From Yinghuangia soli (GTDB lineage Bacteria > Actinomycetota > Actinomycetes > Streptomycetales > Streptomycetaceae), in contig NZ_JAKFHA010000025.1 of the NCBI RefSeq assembly GCF_021502675.1, positions 1 to 64,000 of the forward strand: 64,000 bases of DNA, read 5' to 3'. A model generated the notes under the pieces. The model ran no database searches. It worked only from the letters and a program-made list of their open reading frames with translations, and had not been told where the DNA came from. Made by a program: the position numbers and the translations under genes. How positions within the stretch are numbered: the stretch's first letter is position 1; each line of letters begins with the position of its first letter. Positions 32,359 through 42,083 of the stretch are shown here, piece by piece.

Positions 32359-34044
32359 TCAGCCGCGGGCGCGCCGGACCCGGGCCTCGTCCCAGACCGG
32401 TCCGTCCGTCTCCCGCACGTGGCCGTCGGCGCCGAAGACGAGGAAGCGGTCGAAGGCCTTCGCGAACCAGCGGTCGTGGGTGACCGCGAGGACGGTTCCG
32501 TCGAAGGCCTCCAGGGCCTGCTGCAGGGCCTCGGCGGAGACCAGGTCCAGGTTGTCGGTCGGCTCGTCGAGGAGCAGCAGGTTGGCGCCGGACAGTTCGA
32601 GGAGCAGGATCTGGAAGCGGGCCTGCTGGCCGCCGGAGAGCGTGTCGAAGGACTGCTCGGCGGCGTAGGCCAGTTCGTAGCGGTCCAGGACGCGCGAGGC
32701 TTGTTCCAGGCCCATGCCGGAGCGGTGCGCGTCGCCGCGGTGCAGGATCTCCACGAGGGTCTTCCCGGCGAATTCGGGGTGCTCGTGGGTCTGCGCGAAC
32801 CAGCCGGGCCGCACCCGGGCGCCGAGCCGGGCCTTGCCGGCGTGGGCGACGGGGGCGATGGCGACCTCGCCGACCGGCTGGTGCTCGATGTCGGGGTCGG
32901 AGCCGCCGGCCGCGAGCAGCCGCAGGAAGTGCGACTTGCCGGACCCGTTGGAGCCGAGGACCGCGACCCGGTCGCCGTACCAGACCTCCAGGTCGAAGGC
33001 CTTCATGAGGCCGGTGAGCTCGACGGCTTCGGCGATGACCGCGCGCTTGCCGGTCCGGCTGCCGCGCAGCCGGAGCTTGACGTTCTGCTCGCGCGGGATG
33101 TTCTGCGGCGGCCCGGCCTCCTCGAACTTGCGCAGCCGGGTCTGGGCGGCCTGGTAGCGGGACGCGAGGCCGTCGTTGTAGGCGGCCTTGTTCTTGTACA
33201 TCTGGACGAGCGCCTTGAGCTTGGCGTGCTCTTCGTCCCAGCGCCGCCCGAGTTCCTCGAAGCGTGCGAAGCGGGCTTCCCGGGCGGCGTGGTAGGTGGC
33301 GAACGAACCGCCGTGCAGCCAGGCGGTGTTGCCGGCCGCGCCGAGTTCGACGGTGACGATGCGGTCGGCGGCGTTGGCGAGGAGTTCGCGGTCGTGCGAG
33401 ACCAGCAGGACGGCCTTCTGGGTGTCCCGCAGGGCGGCTTCGAGCCACTGCTTGCCGGGGACGTCGAGGTAGTTGTCCGGCTCGTCGAGGAGGAGGACCT
33501 GGTCGGGGCCGCGCAGGAGCGCCTCGAGGGCGAGGCGCTTCTGCTCGCCGCCGGAGAGCGTGGTGACGGCCCGCCACTTGGCGACGTCGTAGCCGATGCC
33601 GAGGGCGGCGGTGCAGCACTGGTCCCAGACGGGCTCGAGCTCGTACCCGCCCGCGTCGGCGAAGTCGGCGAGGGCTTCGGCGTACCGCATCTGGGTGGGT
33701 TCGTCGTCGGTCTCCATGAGCGCGAGTTCGGCGGTGTCCACGGCGCGCACGGCGTCGCGCACGCGCGGCGGGGCGAGCGAGACGAGCAGGTCGCGGACCG
33801 TCGACTCGTCCCGGATCCGGCCGATGAACTGCGGCATGACGCCCAGTCCCCCGGTGCGCGTGACGGCCCCGGAGTCGGCTTTGATCTCGCCGGTGACGAT
33901 GCGCAGCAGGGTGGTCTTGCCGGCGCCGTTGGCGCCCACGAGTGCGGTGGTGGCGCCGTCGCCGACCCGGAAGGAGACCTCGTCGAGGAGCACGCGCCCG
34001 TCGGGCAGGGAGTAGCTCACCGTGTTGATGTCGATGTGTCCCAC
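32359..34044 (-). CDS. ABC-F family ATPase
   Basis: A 561-residue soluble protein with two ABC ATPase domains and no membrane helices, so it belongs to the ABC-F group acting on ribosomes rather than transport. Domain 1 has GANGAGKTTLL, LSGGEQKRLALE and LLLDEPDNYLD. Domain 2 has GSNGSGKSHFLRLL, LSGGQQARFQILLLE and LLLDEPTDNLD. A charged linker (about residues 240-320) corresponds to the P-site tRNA interaction motif. ABC-F proteins either ease stalled translation or protect ribosomes from antibiotics; the sequence alone does not decide which. It is codirectional with the neighbouring AAA ATPase gene. Confidence 0.92.
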   Translation of the reverse strand: MGHIDINTVSYSLPDGRVLLDEVSFRVGDGATTALVGANGAGKTTLLRIVTGEIKADSGAVTRTGGLGVMPQFIGRIRDESTVRDLLVSLAPPRVRDAVRAVDTAELALMETDDEPTQMRYAEALADFADAGGYELEPVWDQCCTAALGIGYDVAKWRAVTTLSGGEQKRLALEALLRGPDQVLLLDEPDNYLDVPGKQWLEAALRDTQKAVLLVSHDRELLANAADRIVTVELGAAGNTAWLHGGSFATYHAAREARFARFEELGRRWDEEHAKLKALVQMYKNKAAYNDGLASRYQAAQTRLRKFEEAGPPQNIPREQNVKLRLRGSRTGKRAVIAEAVELTGLMKAFDLEVWYGDRVAVLGSNGSGKSHFLRLLAAGGSDPDIEHQPVGEVAIAPVAHAGKARLGARVRPGWFAQTHEHPEFAGKTLVEILHRGDAHRSGMGLEQASRVLDRYELAYAAEQSFDTLSGGQQARFQILLLELSGANLLLLDEPTDNLDLVSAEALQQALEAFDGTVLAVTHDRWFAKAFDRFLVFGADGHVRETDGPVWDEARVRRARG

Positions 34045-34098
34045 GGCGTCCGCGCTCCCGGCTCAGGTCTGGTGTCCGGATGTCGGACCCCAGGCAAC

Positions 34099-37000
34099 CT
34101 ACGCGAGACCCGGCCCGGGTGCGACCCGGTTTGCCCAGGCCTGTTTGACCGCGGTCCAGCGGGCCGCCTCGGGGCCGGTGAGCAGGCCGCGGAGTTCGGC
34201 GAGCTTGAGGAGGTTGGCCTCGGTGTCGGCGCCGAGAGTCTGGGCTTCGGCGGTGTAGTGCCCGGTGACGAGGGCGTCGAGTTCGGCGGGGTCCATGGCG
34301 GGGGTGATGCGTTCCGCGATGCGGTTCATGTTGCGGTAGGAGCCCTGGAGCCGGAACGCGGGTTCGGTGCGGGAGGCGTCGGTGCGGGCGGCGGATTCCA
34401 TGTAGGCGCGGTTGACGGTCAGGACGGTGGCGCGGGCGGCCAGGAGGTGGCGGAGCACGGCGGTGATGCGGTCGAGTTCGGCCGGGGCGTACGCGTGTTC
34501 CAGCCGGTCGGGCCGGACAGGGGCGGTGCCGGCCGGGGCGGCGGCCTGCTGCAGGAGCAGGTCGAGGTCGGCGGTGCCGCGTTCGGCGAGCGGCGCCAGG
34601 ACGGTGTTGGCGGTGAGGGCGTTCTCCACGAAGCTGAGCGCGAAGGCGTCCTGGCGGCCGCCGACGACGTCGCCCAGGTTCCACACGTCGGCGCGGTTGG
34701 CGAGCATGTCGGGGACCCGGAAGCGGCGGCCCTGCTCGGTGTAGGGGTTCCCGGCCATGACGACGGCGAAGCGTTTCCCGCGCAGGTCGTAGGTGTGTGC
34801 CTCGCCGTCCCGGACTCCGGCGATGCGGCGCTGGGCGTCGCAGAGCGGCAGGAACTTCTGGAGGAGTTCGGGCGAGCAGTGCTGGATGTCGTCGAGGTAG
34901 AGCAGGACGTTGTCGGCCGCGGCGAGCGCGAAGTTGGCCTTCTCGATCTCGCGGCGGGAGGTGGCGTCGGGTGCTTCGGCGGGGTCCAGGGAGGTGGCGC
35001 CGCGGCCGAGTGCGGGGCCGTCGATGCGGACGAGGAGCATGCCGAGGCGTTCGGCGACGTACTCGACCAGGGTGGTCTTGCCGTAGCCGGGCGGCGAGAC
35101 GAGCAGGAGCAGTCCGTGGTTGTCGGTGCGTTTGGTGCGTCCGGCCGCGCCGATCTGCTTGGCGAGGTTGTCGCCGACGAGCGGGAGGTAGACCTGGTCG
35201 ACGAGGCGGTTGCGGACGAAGGTGGTGACGACGGACGGCCGGTGGTCGTCGAGGCGCAGCCGGGTGTGTTCGGCGGCGATGACGCGGCGGCGCAGGCCTT
35301 GGTAGGCGCGGAAGGCGGGCGCCTGGCGGGTGCGGAATTCGGCGAGCCGGGGCAGGAATTCGTCGAGGCGCAGGGGCAGGGTGCCGCGTTCGATGCGCGG
35401 GTGGTCGCCGAGCAGGCCGGGGACGGCGGCGCGGGTGTCCGCGGTGCCGGGGTAGCGGGGCAGGTCGGGGCAGAGTTCGAGGGCGACGGCTTCGGCGAGG
35501 TCGCCGGGGTCGGCGGCCTCCCCCGCGGTTGCGCGGTAGGACCCGAGCCAGGCGCGGACCAGCTGCTGCCGGGCGGGGAGGCCGGTGACGCGGCGCAGGT
35601 CCTCGTCGTACGCGTCGGTGCCGACGGCGTGGCGGAACTTGTCGACGAGTGTCCGCGCCGCGGCGGCGGCCACGAATCCGCCGGGGTCACGGGTGCTGCG
35701 GGCGAGTTCCTCGAGGAGGTATTCGGCGGCGCGCTCGGGGTCGGGCGCGGCATCGCCGGCCGGAGTGTTCTCCGCGGCGAACGCGCCGATAAGCAGCGCC
35801 AGTTCCTGACCCAGCGCGGCCATTTCCGGGCCGGCTCCGAAGGCGGCGCGGGCGCGGCCGAGGGACCGGGCGCGCCAGGTCCACTGGCGGCGGGCTTCGT
35901 CGTCGGTGCCGTGCACCCAGAACAGCTGGGCGGCGGCCCGGTCGGCGGCCGGGTAGCGCAGCAGTCCGGCGTCGGCGTGCAGGCGCAGCAGGGTGCGGAG
36001 GATGGCGTGGGCGTCGTGGTCGTGGACGCCGCGTTCGTAGCCTTCGTCGGGTGCGTCCTCGACGGCCTGGTGCAGCAGTGCGGGCAGGTCGGCGGCGGCG
36101 AGGGTGTCAAGGGTGTGGGCGGCCATGAGCCGGGCGGCGAGGTATTCGGCGCGGTAGACGGCGGGTGATTCGGACGGGAGGGTGCGGTCCCACAGCGGTG
36201 CGGTGGCGGTGAAGGCGGGGTCGGTGACGGGGCGCCGGTAGTCGGTGCCGGTGAGGGCGAAGGCCATGTGCCCGGCGTGCGGGACGAGGGTGAGGGTGGG
36301 GGTCCGGGTGGTGACGGCGAAGTGGTGGCGGCCCAGGCGGACCGTGGCGCCTCCGTCGCCGGACAGGTCGGCGCGGTCGCGCAGGGTGCGGGCGGCTTCC
36401 TGCCGGGCGGCTTTGAGCCGTCCGTCGAGTTCCTCGGCGGCGACGTAGTCGCCGAGGGTGCGGAGTTCGGCTGCGGTGCGGTGGATCTTGGCGACGGTCG
36501 GGTCGGCGGCGAAGTAGGCGGTGATCTCGGTGCTGCTGCGCAGGGCGGCGGCGCGGCGGCGGATGCTGGCGAGGATGCGGTGGGCGGAGTCGGCGAGCCG
36601 GGCGGTGTGCCGCGCTCGTTCGTCGACGAGGGCTTGGCGCCGGGCCGCGAAGGCGTTCTCGGTCTCGTCGCGTTTGGCGGCGAGGTCGCGGCGCAGGTCG
36701 TCGAAATCGGGGAAGCGTATGCCGAGGTCTTCGATGCGCAGCAGGATGCGGGCCAGCTGTTCGTCGCAGGACTCGGGGGTGTCGGCGGCGGCCAGGCCTG
36801 CGGTGATGTTCTGGGCCAGCAGGGCGTATTGGGCGGCGGATTCGGCGCGTCCTTCTTCTTCGGCGAGGCTGCGCAAGCGGGCGGCGAGCAGGGCGCGGGC
36901 CCGGGCGAGGGCGCTGTGCACGTCGGTGATGCGGGCGAGGACGCCGGTGCGCACGGTGGCGTCGGCGTCGTCGAGGTCGGTGACCACGGAGGCGACGAGG

Positions 37001-39153
37001 TGCAGCCCGTCGGCGAGTTCGTCGAGCCGTGCGGTGATCGGGGTGCCGTCCGCGACGGAGGTTGCCGCTGCGGCCTGCCGGGCGAGGTCGTCGGCTTCGG
37101 CGCGGGGTGCGGTGAAGGCGTCGGGGCCGCCGAGGAAGGCGGTCGCGCGCCGGCCGGCGGCGGCGAGGTCGTCGCCGAGTGCGGTGTGGAGGGCGGTGAT
37201 GCGGTCGTGGTCGGCGGGGCGCAGTTCGCGCAGGCTGCGGAGCGGGGCGAGGCTGCCCTGGGCGTCGCGGAGTGCGGCGAGCTGCCGGATCCAGCCGTCG
37301 GCGCTGTGCGGCACGTCGTTGCGGGTACGGCGGACCAGGGCGGCGATGCGCGCGGCGGCGTCGTCGACGGACCGGGCTGCGGCGTCGGCGAGTTCTTGGC
37401 CGGCGCGGAATTCGGCGAGGATCTGCGCGGCGGTGGCGCGCAGTGCGTCGAGGGGTTCGTGGAGGCCGCCGAGTCCGTCGTCGGCGAGCCAGTGGCAGCG
37501 GTCGGCGACCCGGGCGGCGGCGTCCAGGAGAGCCTGGTACCCGGCCGCCGTCGCGGTGGTGCCTTCGGCGAGGCGGACGACGGCCAGGGTGTCGGCGATG
37601 CCGTGCACGAGGTCGGCGTTGCCGATGCGGCCGAGCGGTCCGCCGGGTGCGGGCCGGGCCGCGTCGTACGTGTCGGAGGTGTAGGGGCTTGCCCAGACCT
37701 GGACCGGATGGCTGCGGACGGGTTCGGGGTCGCCGCGCAGGATGACGAGGCGGCCGTCGTCGAGGGTGGTGAAGCCGCGGCCGGTGAGCGGGGCGGCGGT
37801 CGTCTTGGCGATGGAGTTGTAGGACTGCAGGAGGGTGCGGCCGTCTTCGGGCCGGTGGAACACGTAGAGGGTGTCCTCGCCGTTGGGCGAGCGGAGGACG
37901 CGCTGCAGGCCCATGCCGCGGGTGTCGGTGTCGAAGGTCTTGTGCAGGCCGGTGCCCAGGTGGAATCCGCCGGGGAAGACGATGCCTTCGTCGCCGGGGA
38001 GCCGGCAGGCGGCTTGGCCGATCGCGTCGAGGCGGACGGCGGTCGCGGTGGTGGTGGCGTGGACGAGGTGGCGCCAGGTGTCCTCTTTGTAGGGGCGGAT
38101 GCGGAGCAGCACGAGGGTGCCGACCCGGGCGTAGTGGATGTCGGCGTCGGCGAGGGACTGCAGGGGTTCGTCGACGGGCTCGCGGTGGACGGTCCCGGCG
38201 GGTGTCTCGGTGTCGTCGGCGGTCTTGACGGTGAGTTCGCCGCCGCAGGTGGAGACGAAGACCGCGCCGTCGGCGACGGACACGTGCGGGTGCCTGCCGG
38301 GGCGGTGGTCCTCGCGGGTGGTCTCGGTCCAGGCGAAGTCGTAGGGCGGCGGGTAGGTGTGGTCGCGGTCGCCGCGTGCGTCGAGGTAGGCGGGGGTGCC
38401 GTCGGCGCCGAGCCGCCAGCGGAGCACGCGGACGTCGTCGGCGCGCGGGCCGGCCTGGAAGACGGCGAGGAGCAGGCCGTCGACGTGCCGCAGGTGCAGG
38501 AGGCGGGCGCCGCGGTAGTAGCGGAAAAGGGCGTCCAGGTCCCGGGCGGCGTCGGGGTGGCCGAACAGCTCCGGGACGGTGTCGAGCCCGGTGGCGGTGA
38601 AGCCCGGGCCGCCGCCCGCTGCGGCGGGGTCCGGCCGGTGGACGCTGAAGGTGCGGCCCGCTGCGGGCCCGTCCGCGGCGCCACCGGCAGGCGCAGGGGC
38701 GCCGAGGTCGACGGCGTTGCCGGGGCTGCCGGGGTTGCCGCCGGCCAGCAGATGCCCGCCGACCCGGACCAGGTCGCGCAGTTCGGTGTCCTCGGCGGTG
38801 CGCAGCCGGGCGGTGCCCAGGAGCCGCAGCCCGGTGGCGCCGAACGCCTCGATGCGGAGCCGGTTGAGCCGGTCCGCGCGGCGCGCGAGCTCGGCGGCCT
38901 GGCCGGCCAGCCGGGCCCGCAGCACCTCGTGGTCGCCGGTCCCCTGCGGTTCTCCCTCGGCAGGATCCTCCGCGCTCTCGGCCGGCGACCCCTCGGTCGG
39001 CGGCCCGGACCGGGCTGCCGCCACGAGCGCGGCGGGCGCCCCCGGCACCTCCCTCGCTGCCCGGCCCGGTCGTCCTGCGGCCGGTCCGGCCGCCTGCTCC
39101 CACCGCTGCCCGTCGCGGCCTTCCGTCCCGTCCGCCACCGTGCGCTCCGTCAC
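34099..39153 (-). CDS. Giant AAA ATPase of flotillin locus (DUF3686-like, 'DNA repair ATPase')
   Basis: A 1684-residue protein. Residues about 1-70 are low-complexity. A short coiled coil (about 70-110) precedes a beta-rich region with repeated short strands (about 150-480). A long helical middle runs to about 1250. The C-terminal AAA domain has Walker A SPPGYGKTTLVEYVAERLG near 1350, Walker B VLLYLDDIQHCS near 1417 and sensor-like VVMAGNPYTEQGRRF near 1470, as in MoxR-like ATPases. Proteins of this architecture are often labelled DNA repair ATPase, without proof that I know of. GTG 39153 has GAGG upstream and lies 11 bp after the flotillin stop, so the two are co-transcribed. Likely an energy-using chaperone or remodeller for the flotillin assembly. 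Confidence 0.85.
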   Translation of the reverse strand: MTERTVADGTEGRDGQRWEQAAGPAAGRPGRAAREVPGAPAALVAAARSGPPTEGSPAESAEDPAEGEPQGTGDHEVLRARLAGQAAELARRADRLNRLRIEAFGATGLRLLGTARLRTAEDTELRDLVRVGGHLLAGGNPGSPGNAVDLGAPAPAGGAADGPAAGRTFSVHRPDPAAAGGGPGFTATGLDTVPELFGHPDAARDLDALFRYYRGARLLHLRHVDGLLLAVFQAGPRADDVRVLRWRLGADGTPAYLDARGDRDHTYPPPYDFAWTETTREDHRPGRHPHVSVADGAVFVSTCGGELTVKTADDTETPAGTVHREPVDEPLQSLADADIHYARVGTLVLLRIRPYKEDTWRHLVHATTTATAVRLDAIGQAACRLPGDEGIVFPGGFHLGTGLHKTFDTDTRGMGLQRVLRSPNGEDTLYVFHRPEDGRTLLQSYNSIAKTTAAPLTGRGFTTLDDGRLVILRGDPEPVRSHPVQVWASPYTSDTYDAARPAPGGPLGRIGNADLVHGIADTLAVVRLAEGTTATAAGYQALLDAAARVADRCHWLADDGLGGLHEPLDALRATAAQILAEFRAGQELADAAARSVDDAAARIAALVRRTRNDVPHSADGWIRQLAALRDAQGSLAPLRSLRELRPADHDRITALHTALGDDLAAAGRRATAFLGGPDAFTAPRAEADDLARQAAAATSVADGTPITARLDELADGLHLVASVVTDLDDADATVRTGVLARITDVHSALARARALLAARLRSLAEEEGRAESAAQYALLAQNITAGLAAADTPESCDEQLARILLRIEDLGIRFPDFDDLRRDLAAKRDETENAFAARRQALVDERARHTARLADSAHRILASIRRRAAALRSSTEITAYFAADPTVAKIHRTAAELRTLGDYVAAEELDGRLKAARQEAARTLRDRADLSGDGGATVRLGRHHFAVTTRTPTLTLVPHAGHMAFALTGTDYRRPVTDPAFTATAPLWDRTLPSESPAVYRAEYLAARLMAAHTLDTLAAADLPALLHQAVEDAPDEGYERGVHDHDAHAILRTLLRLHADAGLLRYPAADRAAAQLFWVHGTDDEARRQWTWRARSLGRARAAFGAGPEMAALGQELALLIGAFAAENTPAGDAAPDPERAAEYLLEELARSTRDPGGFVAAAAARTLVDKFRHAVGTDAYDEDLRRVTGLPARQQLVRAWLGSYRATAGEAADPGDLAEAVALELCPDLPRYPGTADTRAAVPGLLGDHPRIERGTLPLRLDEFLPRLAEFRTRQAPAFRAYQGLRRRVIAAEHTRLRLDDHRPSVVTTFVRNRLVDQVYLPLVGDNLAKQIGAAGRTKRTDNHGLLLLVSPPGYGKTTLVEYVAERLGMLLVRIDGPALGRGATSLDPAEAPDATSRREIEKANFALAAADNVLLYLDDIQHCSPELLQKFLPLCDAQRRIAGVRDGEAHTYDLRGKRFAVVMAGNPYTEQGRRFRVPDMLANRADVWNLGDVVGGRQDAFALSFVENALTANTVLAPLAERGTADLDLLLQQAAAPAGTAPVRPDRLEHAYAPAELDRITAVLRHLLAARATVLTVNRAYMESAARTDASRTEPAFRLQGSYRNMNRIAERITPAMDPAELDALVTGHYTAEAQTLGADTEANLLKLAELRGLLTGPEAARWTAVKQAWANRVAPGPGLA

Positions 39154-39164
39154 CAATTGCCTCG

Positions 39165-41144
39165 CTATCCCTGGCTCTTCACGGTGCTGATGCCGTTGAT
39201 GCCCGCGTTCCGGCCCGGCAGGTCTGCTCCCCCGCTCTCGCTCATGAGCTTCATGAGGAGTGCGGAGACGGTCATGTTCTGCACGTCCGCGGTGCCGAGC
39301 GAGCCGATCATGCGGGTGAGGTCGTCGGTGAAGGACGCGCTGCCGTCTGTCCAGGGGCGGGCCAGGGCCTGCACGGTGTCGGAGTTCTGCACGAACCCGT
39401 CGACGCCCTTGCCCAGGGCGACGGCTCCGACGAGCCGGTCGAGGAAGACGCTTTCGCCGCCCACGATGCTGATGTCGGCGCTCTCCAGCCCGGTGGCGAG
39501 CACGGCGGCCTGTGCTTCGGCAACCTGCCGCTGCACGTCGAGCCCGGCGAGCCGGATCTCCTTCTCGGCTTCGAGGCGCAGCCGGTATTCCTCGTGCAGG
39601 CGGGACGCGTCGTCCAGGGCGGCCATCGCGGCGGCCTTCTCGGTGAGGCCTTCGGCCTCCGACTTGAGCCGCAGCGCGATCGCTTCGGCGGCGACCGCGG
39701 CCTTGCGCTCCTGTACGGCCGCCTCGGCGCGGCCGACCTTCTCCAGGGCGGTCGCGCTGCGCTCCTGCACCTGGACGTCGGCGAGTCCGGCGGCTGCGGC
39801 TTCGGCCTGCAGGCCTTCGGCGAGCCGGATCTTGGCGCGGGCGTCGAGCTCGGCGGCGTCCTGGCGGGCCTGGGCGAGCACGGTGAGTTCGCGGGCTTTG
39901 TGCGCGGCAGCCTGTTCGGCGGCCTCCGCGGCCTTGATGTCCTTGACGAGGTTCTGCTGCGCCTCGGCCTCGGCCTTGATGACGATCGCGGCGCGGGTGC
40001 GTTCGGCGTCCTCGACCGCGCGCAGCCGCTTGATGCTCTCTTCCTGCTCGGCGACGGTCCGGTCGACCGCGACGCGCTCGCGGACCACTTCGGCGATGTC
40101 GCGCCGATTGGTCTCGATCTCGCGGTCGGCGGAGATGCGGGTGAGCTCGGTCTCGCGTTCGCGGCCGATGACCTCGAGCTGGCGGTCCTTCTCGATGCGC
40201 TCGTTCTCGACCGCGATGACGCGCTCGCGGTTCTTCTCGGCGACCGCGACCTCGCGGGCGACGTTCTCGCGGTGCACGCCGAGCTGCTCCTCGGTGCGCA
40301 GGAACGCGGTCTGGGCGCGGAGCCGCTCTTCTTCCTGGACGCGGGCCACTTCGGCTTCTTCGCGGGCCCGCACGGTGGCGATCTCGCGCTGCTGCTTGAG
40401 CTCGGCGTCGGCCTGGCGGCGTTCGAGTTCGAGGATGGCCTCGCGGGCGTCGACGTTCTGCCGGGTGATCTCCTTCTCCTCGGTGCGCCGGAACTCGTTG
40501 GTGCGGACGTGCTCGATCGCGGTGAGCTCGGTGATCTTCTTGATGCCCTGGGCGTCGAGGATGTTGGCGTCGTCGAGCTGGGCCATGGGGGTCTGCTCGA
40601 GGTAGTCGATGGCCGCGTCCTCGAGGCTGTAGCCGTTCAGGTCGGTGCCGATGACCGCGATGATGCGGTCCCGGAACTCCTCGCGGTGGGTGTACAGGTC
40701 GGTGAAGTCGAGCTGCTTGCCGACGGTCTTGAGGGCCTCGGAGAACTTGGCGCTGAAGAACTCCTGCAGGGTCTCCTGGTGGCTGGCCCGGGCGCTGCCG
40801 ATGGCCTGGGCGACCTTGATGACGTCCTCGACGGTCTTGTTGACCCGGACGAAGAACGAGATGCGGATGTCGGCGCGGATGTTGTCGCGGCAGATGAGGC
40901 CGTCGCGGCCGGAGCGGTGGATGTCGATGACCTTGACCGAGATGTCCATGACCTCGGCCTTGTGCAGGATGGGCAGGACGACCTGGCCGGTGAAGGTGAC
41001 GTCGACCTTGCGCATCTTGGAGACGATGAGCGCCTTGCCCTGCTCGACCTTGCGGTAGAGCCGGCTGACGGTGAGCAGCACCGTGACGGCGATGAGGAGG
41101 AGCACGGCGACGAGCACGCCGAGGCCCACGGAGATGGCGTTCAT
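39165..41144 (-). CDS. Flotillin-family SPFH protein (YqiK-like)
   Basis: A 659-residue membrane-anchored flotillin. One N-terminal helix (about residues 4-27) is followed by the SPFH/Band 7 domain (about 30-210; KVEQGKALIVSKMRKVDVTF, FFVRVNKTVEDVIKVAQAIG). A very long charged coiled coil (about 215-540) comes next, then the flotillin C-terminal domain (SIVGGESVFLDRLVGAVALG). It should oligomerise on the inner face of the membrane and organise microdomains. The gene order YqiJ-like, YqiK-like, AAA ATPase matches a recurring bacterial locus, the first two as in E. coli yqiJ-yqiK. ATG 41144 follows AAGGAACC. Confidence 0.93.
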   Translation of the reverse strand: MNAISVGLGVLVAVLLLIAVTVLLTVSRLYRKVEQGKALIVSKMRKVDVTFTGQVVLPILHKAEVMDISVKVIDIHRSGRDGLICRDNIRADIRISFFVRVNKTVEDVIKVAQAIGSARASHQETLQEFFSAKFSEALKTVGKQLDFTDLYTHREEFRDRIIAVIGTDLNGYSLEDAAIDYLEQTPMAQLDDANILDAQGIKKITELTAIEHVRTNEFRRTEEKEITRQNVDAREAILELERRQADAELKQQREIATVRAREEAEVARVQEEERLRAQTAFLRTEEQLGVHRENVAREVAVAEKNRERVIAVENERIEKDRQLEVIGRERETELTRISADREIETNRRDIAEVVRERVAVDRTVAEQEESIKRLRAVEDAERTRAAIVIKAEAEAQQNLVKDIKAAEAAEQAAAHKARELTVLAQARQDAAELDARAKIRLAEGLQAEAAAAGLADVQVQERSATALEKVGRAEAAVQERKAAVAAEAIALRLKSEAEGLTEKAAAMAALDDASRLHEEYRLRLEAEKEIRLAGLDVQRQVAEAQAAVLATGLESADISIVGGESVFLDRLVGAVALGKGVDGFVQNSDTVQALARPWTDGSASFTDDLTRMIGSLGTADVQNMTVSALLMKLMSESGGADLPGRNAGINGISTVKSQG

Positions 41145-41155
41145 GGGGTTCCTTC

Positions 41156-41208
41156 GGTGACATCAGTGACATCGGTGATGTCGGTGGCTTCGGTGGCTTC
41201 ACCGGTGC
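41156..41208. repeat. 9-bp tandem repeats between OB-fold and flotillin genes
   Basis: On the minus strand the gap holds about five 9-bp units of the pattern GAAGCCACC / GACATCACC / GATGTCACY. They immediately precede the flotillin ribosome binding site and follow the stop of the upstream gene. GATGTCACTGATGTCACC could pair with neighbouring GACATCACC to form a small hairpin. Confidence 0.7.
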
Positions 41209-41218
41209 GGGGCCGGGG

Positions 41219-41833
41219 TCAGGCGGACGGGTGCCCCGGGTCGAGCGCCGCGTCGAAGGGCGCCACCCAGAAGAACTCGCCGTCCTCGTCGTAGGCGTAG
41301 AGCAGTCCGGTACCGCCGGCCTCGAATACGTCGGTGCCGTCCTGCCGGACCTGGACGATGGCGGTGGCGCCGTCCCGTGCGGTCACCTCGGCTTGGCCGA
41401 AGTGCGCGTCGACACGGCCCGTGCGGATGATGCACGTGGTGCCGACGAAGTCGCGGCGGGACGGCCCGGGTTCGTCGGGGAACAGGTGGCCGAGGGGCCG
41501 GACGAGAATCCGGGTGGCGGTCCACGCGGCGGCGACCGCGGCGAGGAGGACGCCGGTGCCGGCCGCGGCCGCGGCGGGGTCCGGGAGGCCGGCGTCGTCG
41601 AGCACGACGCCGCCGGCCAGGCTCAGCGCCCAGGCAAAGGCGACCAGCAGCGAGACGGTCACGGTGACGGGCACGCCGCCCAGGCCGAGGGCGTCGCCGC
41701 CGGCGTCGCCTTCGAAGGCGTCGTGCTCGACCGCGCCGGCCAGCACGCACAGCCAGAACATGACGACGACGACCAGGGCGAAGGTGAAGACGAGGGCCGG
41801 AAAGGAAAGCACGGCCGTCATGAAGTCGCCCAC
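41219..41833 (-). CDS. YqiJ-like membrane protein with OB-fold domain
   Basis: A 204-residue protein with three membrane helices: about residues 8-30 (LSFPALVFTFALVVVVMFWL), 52-72 and 85-108. A cytoplasmic C-terminal beta domain follows (GTTCIIRTGRVDAHFGQAEV, about 135-195), resembling the NfeD/YqiJ OB-fold. NfeD/YqiJ proteins are standard partners of flotillins. GTG 41833 has AGGAGG 10 nt upstream; ATG 41821 is four codons further in. It is the first gene of the three-gene operon and divergent from a PucR-type regulator 250 bp away. Confidence 0.85.
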   Translation of the reverse strand: MGDFMTAVLSFPALVFTFALVVVVMFWLCVLAGAVEHDAFEGDAGGDALGLGGVPVTVTVSLLVAFAWALSLAGGVVLDDAGLPDPAAAAAGTGVLLAAVAAAWTATRILVRPLGHLFPDEPGPSRRDFVGTTCIIRTGRVDAHFGQAEVTARDGATAIVQVRQDGTDVFEAGGTGLLYAYDEDGEFFWVAPFDAALDPGHPSA

Positions 41834-42083
41834 CGGAGTTCCCCCTCCTGCGTCCGTACCCGCACTGCGGCGGGCCGAAGTGCGCTGCTGCTGCCGGGAT
41901 ATGCGCCTGCTGCCGGGAAGGCGGCGGGTTCGTCCCCGCCCCCACTGTCCCGACCGGATGCCGTTCTGCGCATTGCCGGGTTCCGGCAATCTTTACGGGT
42001 TCTTTATGCTGGCCTCCGCTGCCCTGCCGATGCGGGGCGGTTTCGACGCGCACGCTCTGTCGAGCAGCAAACGGGGGCCGCAC

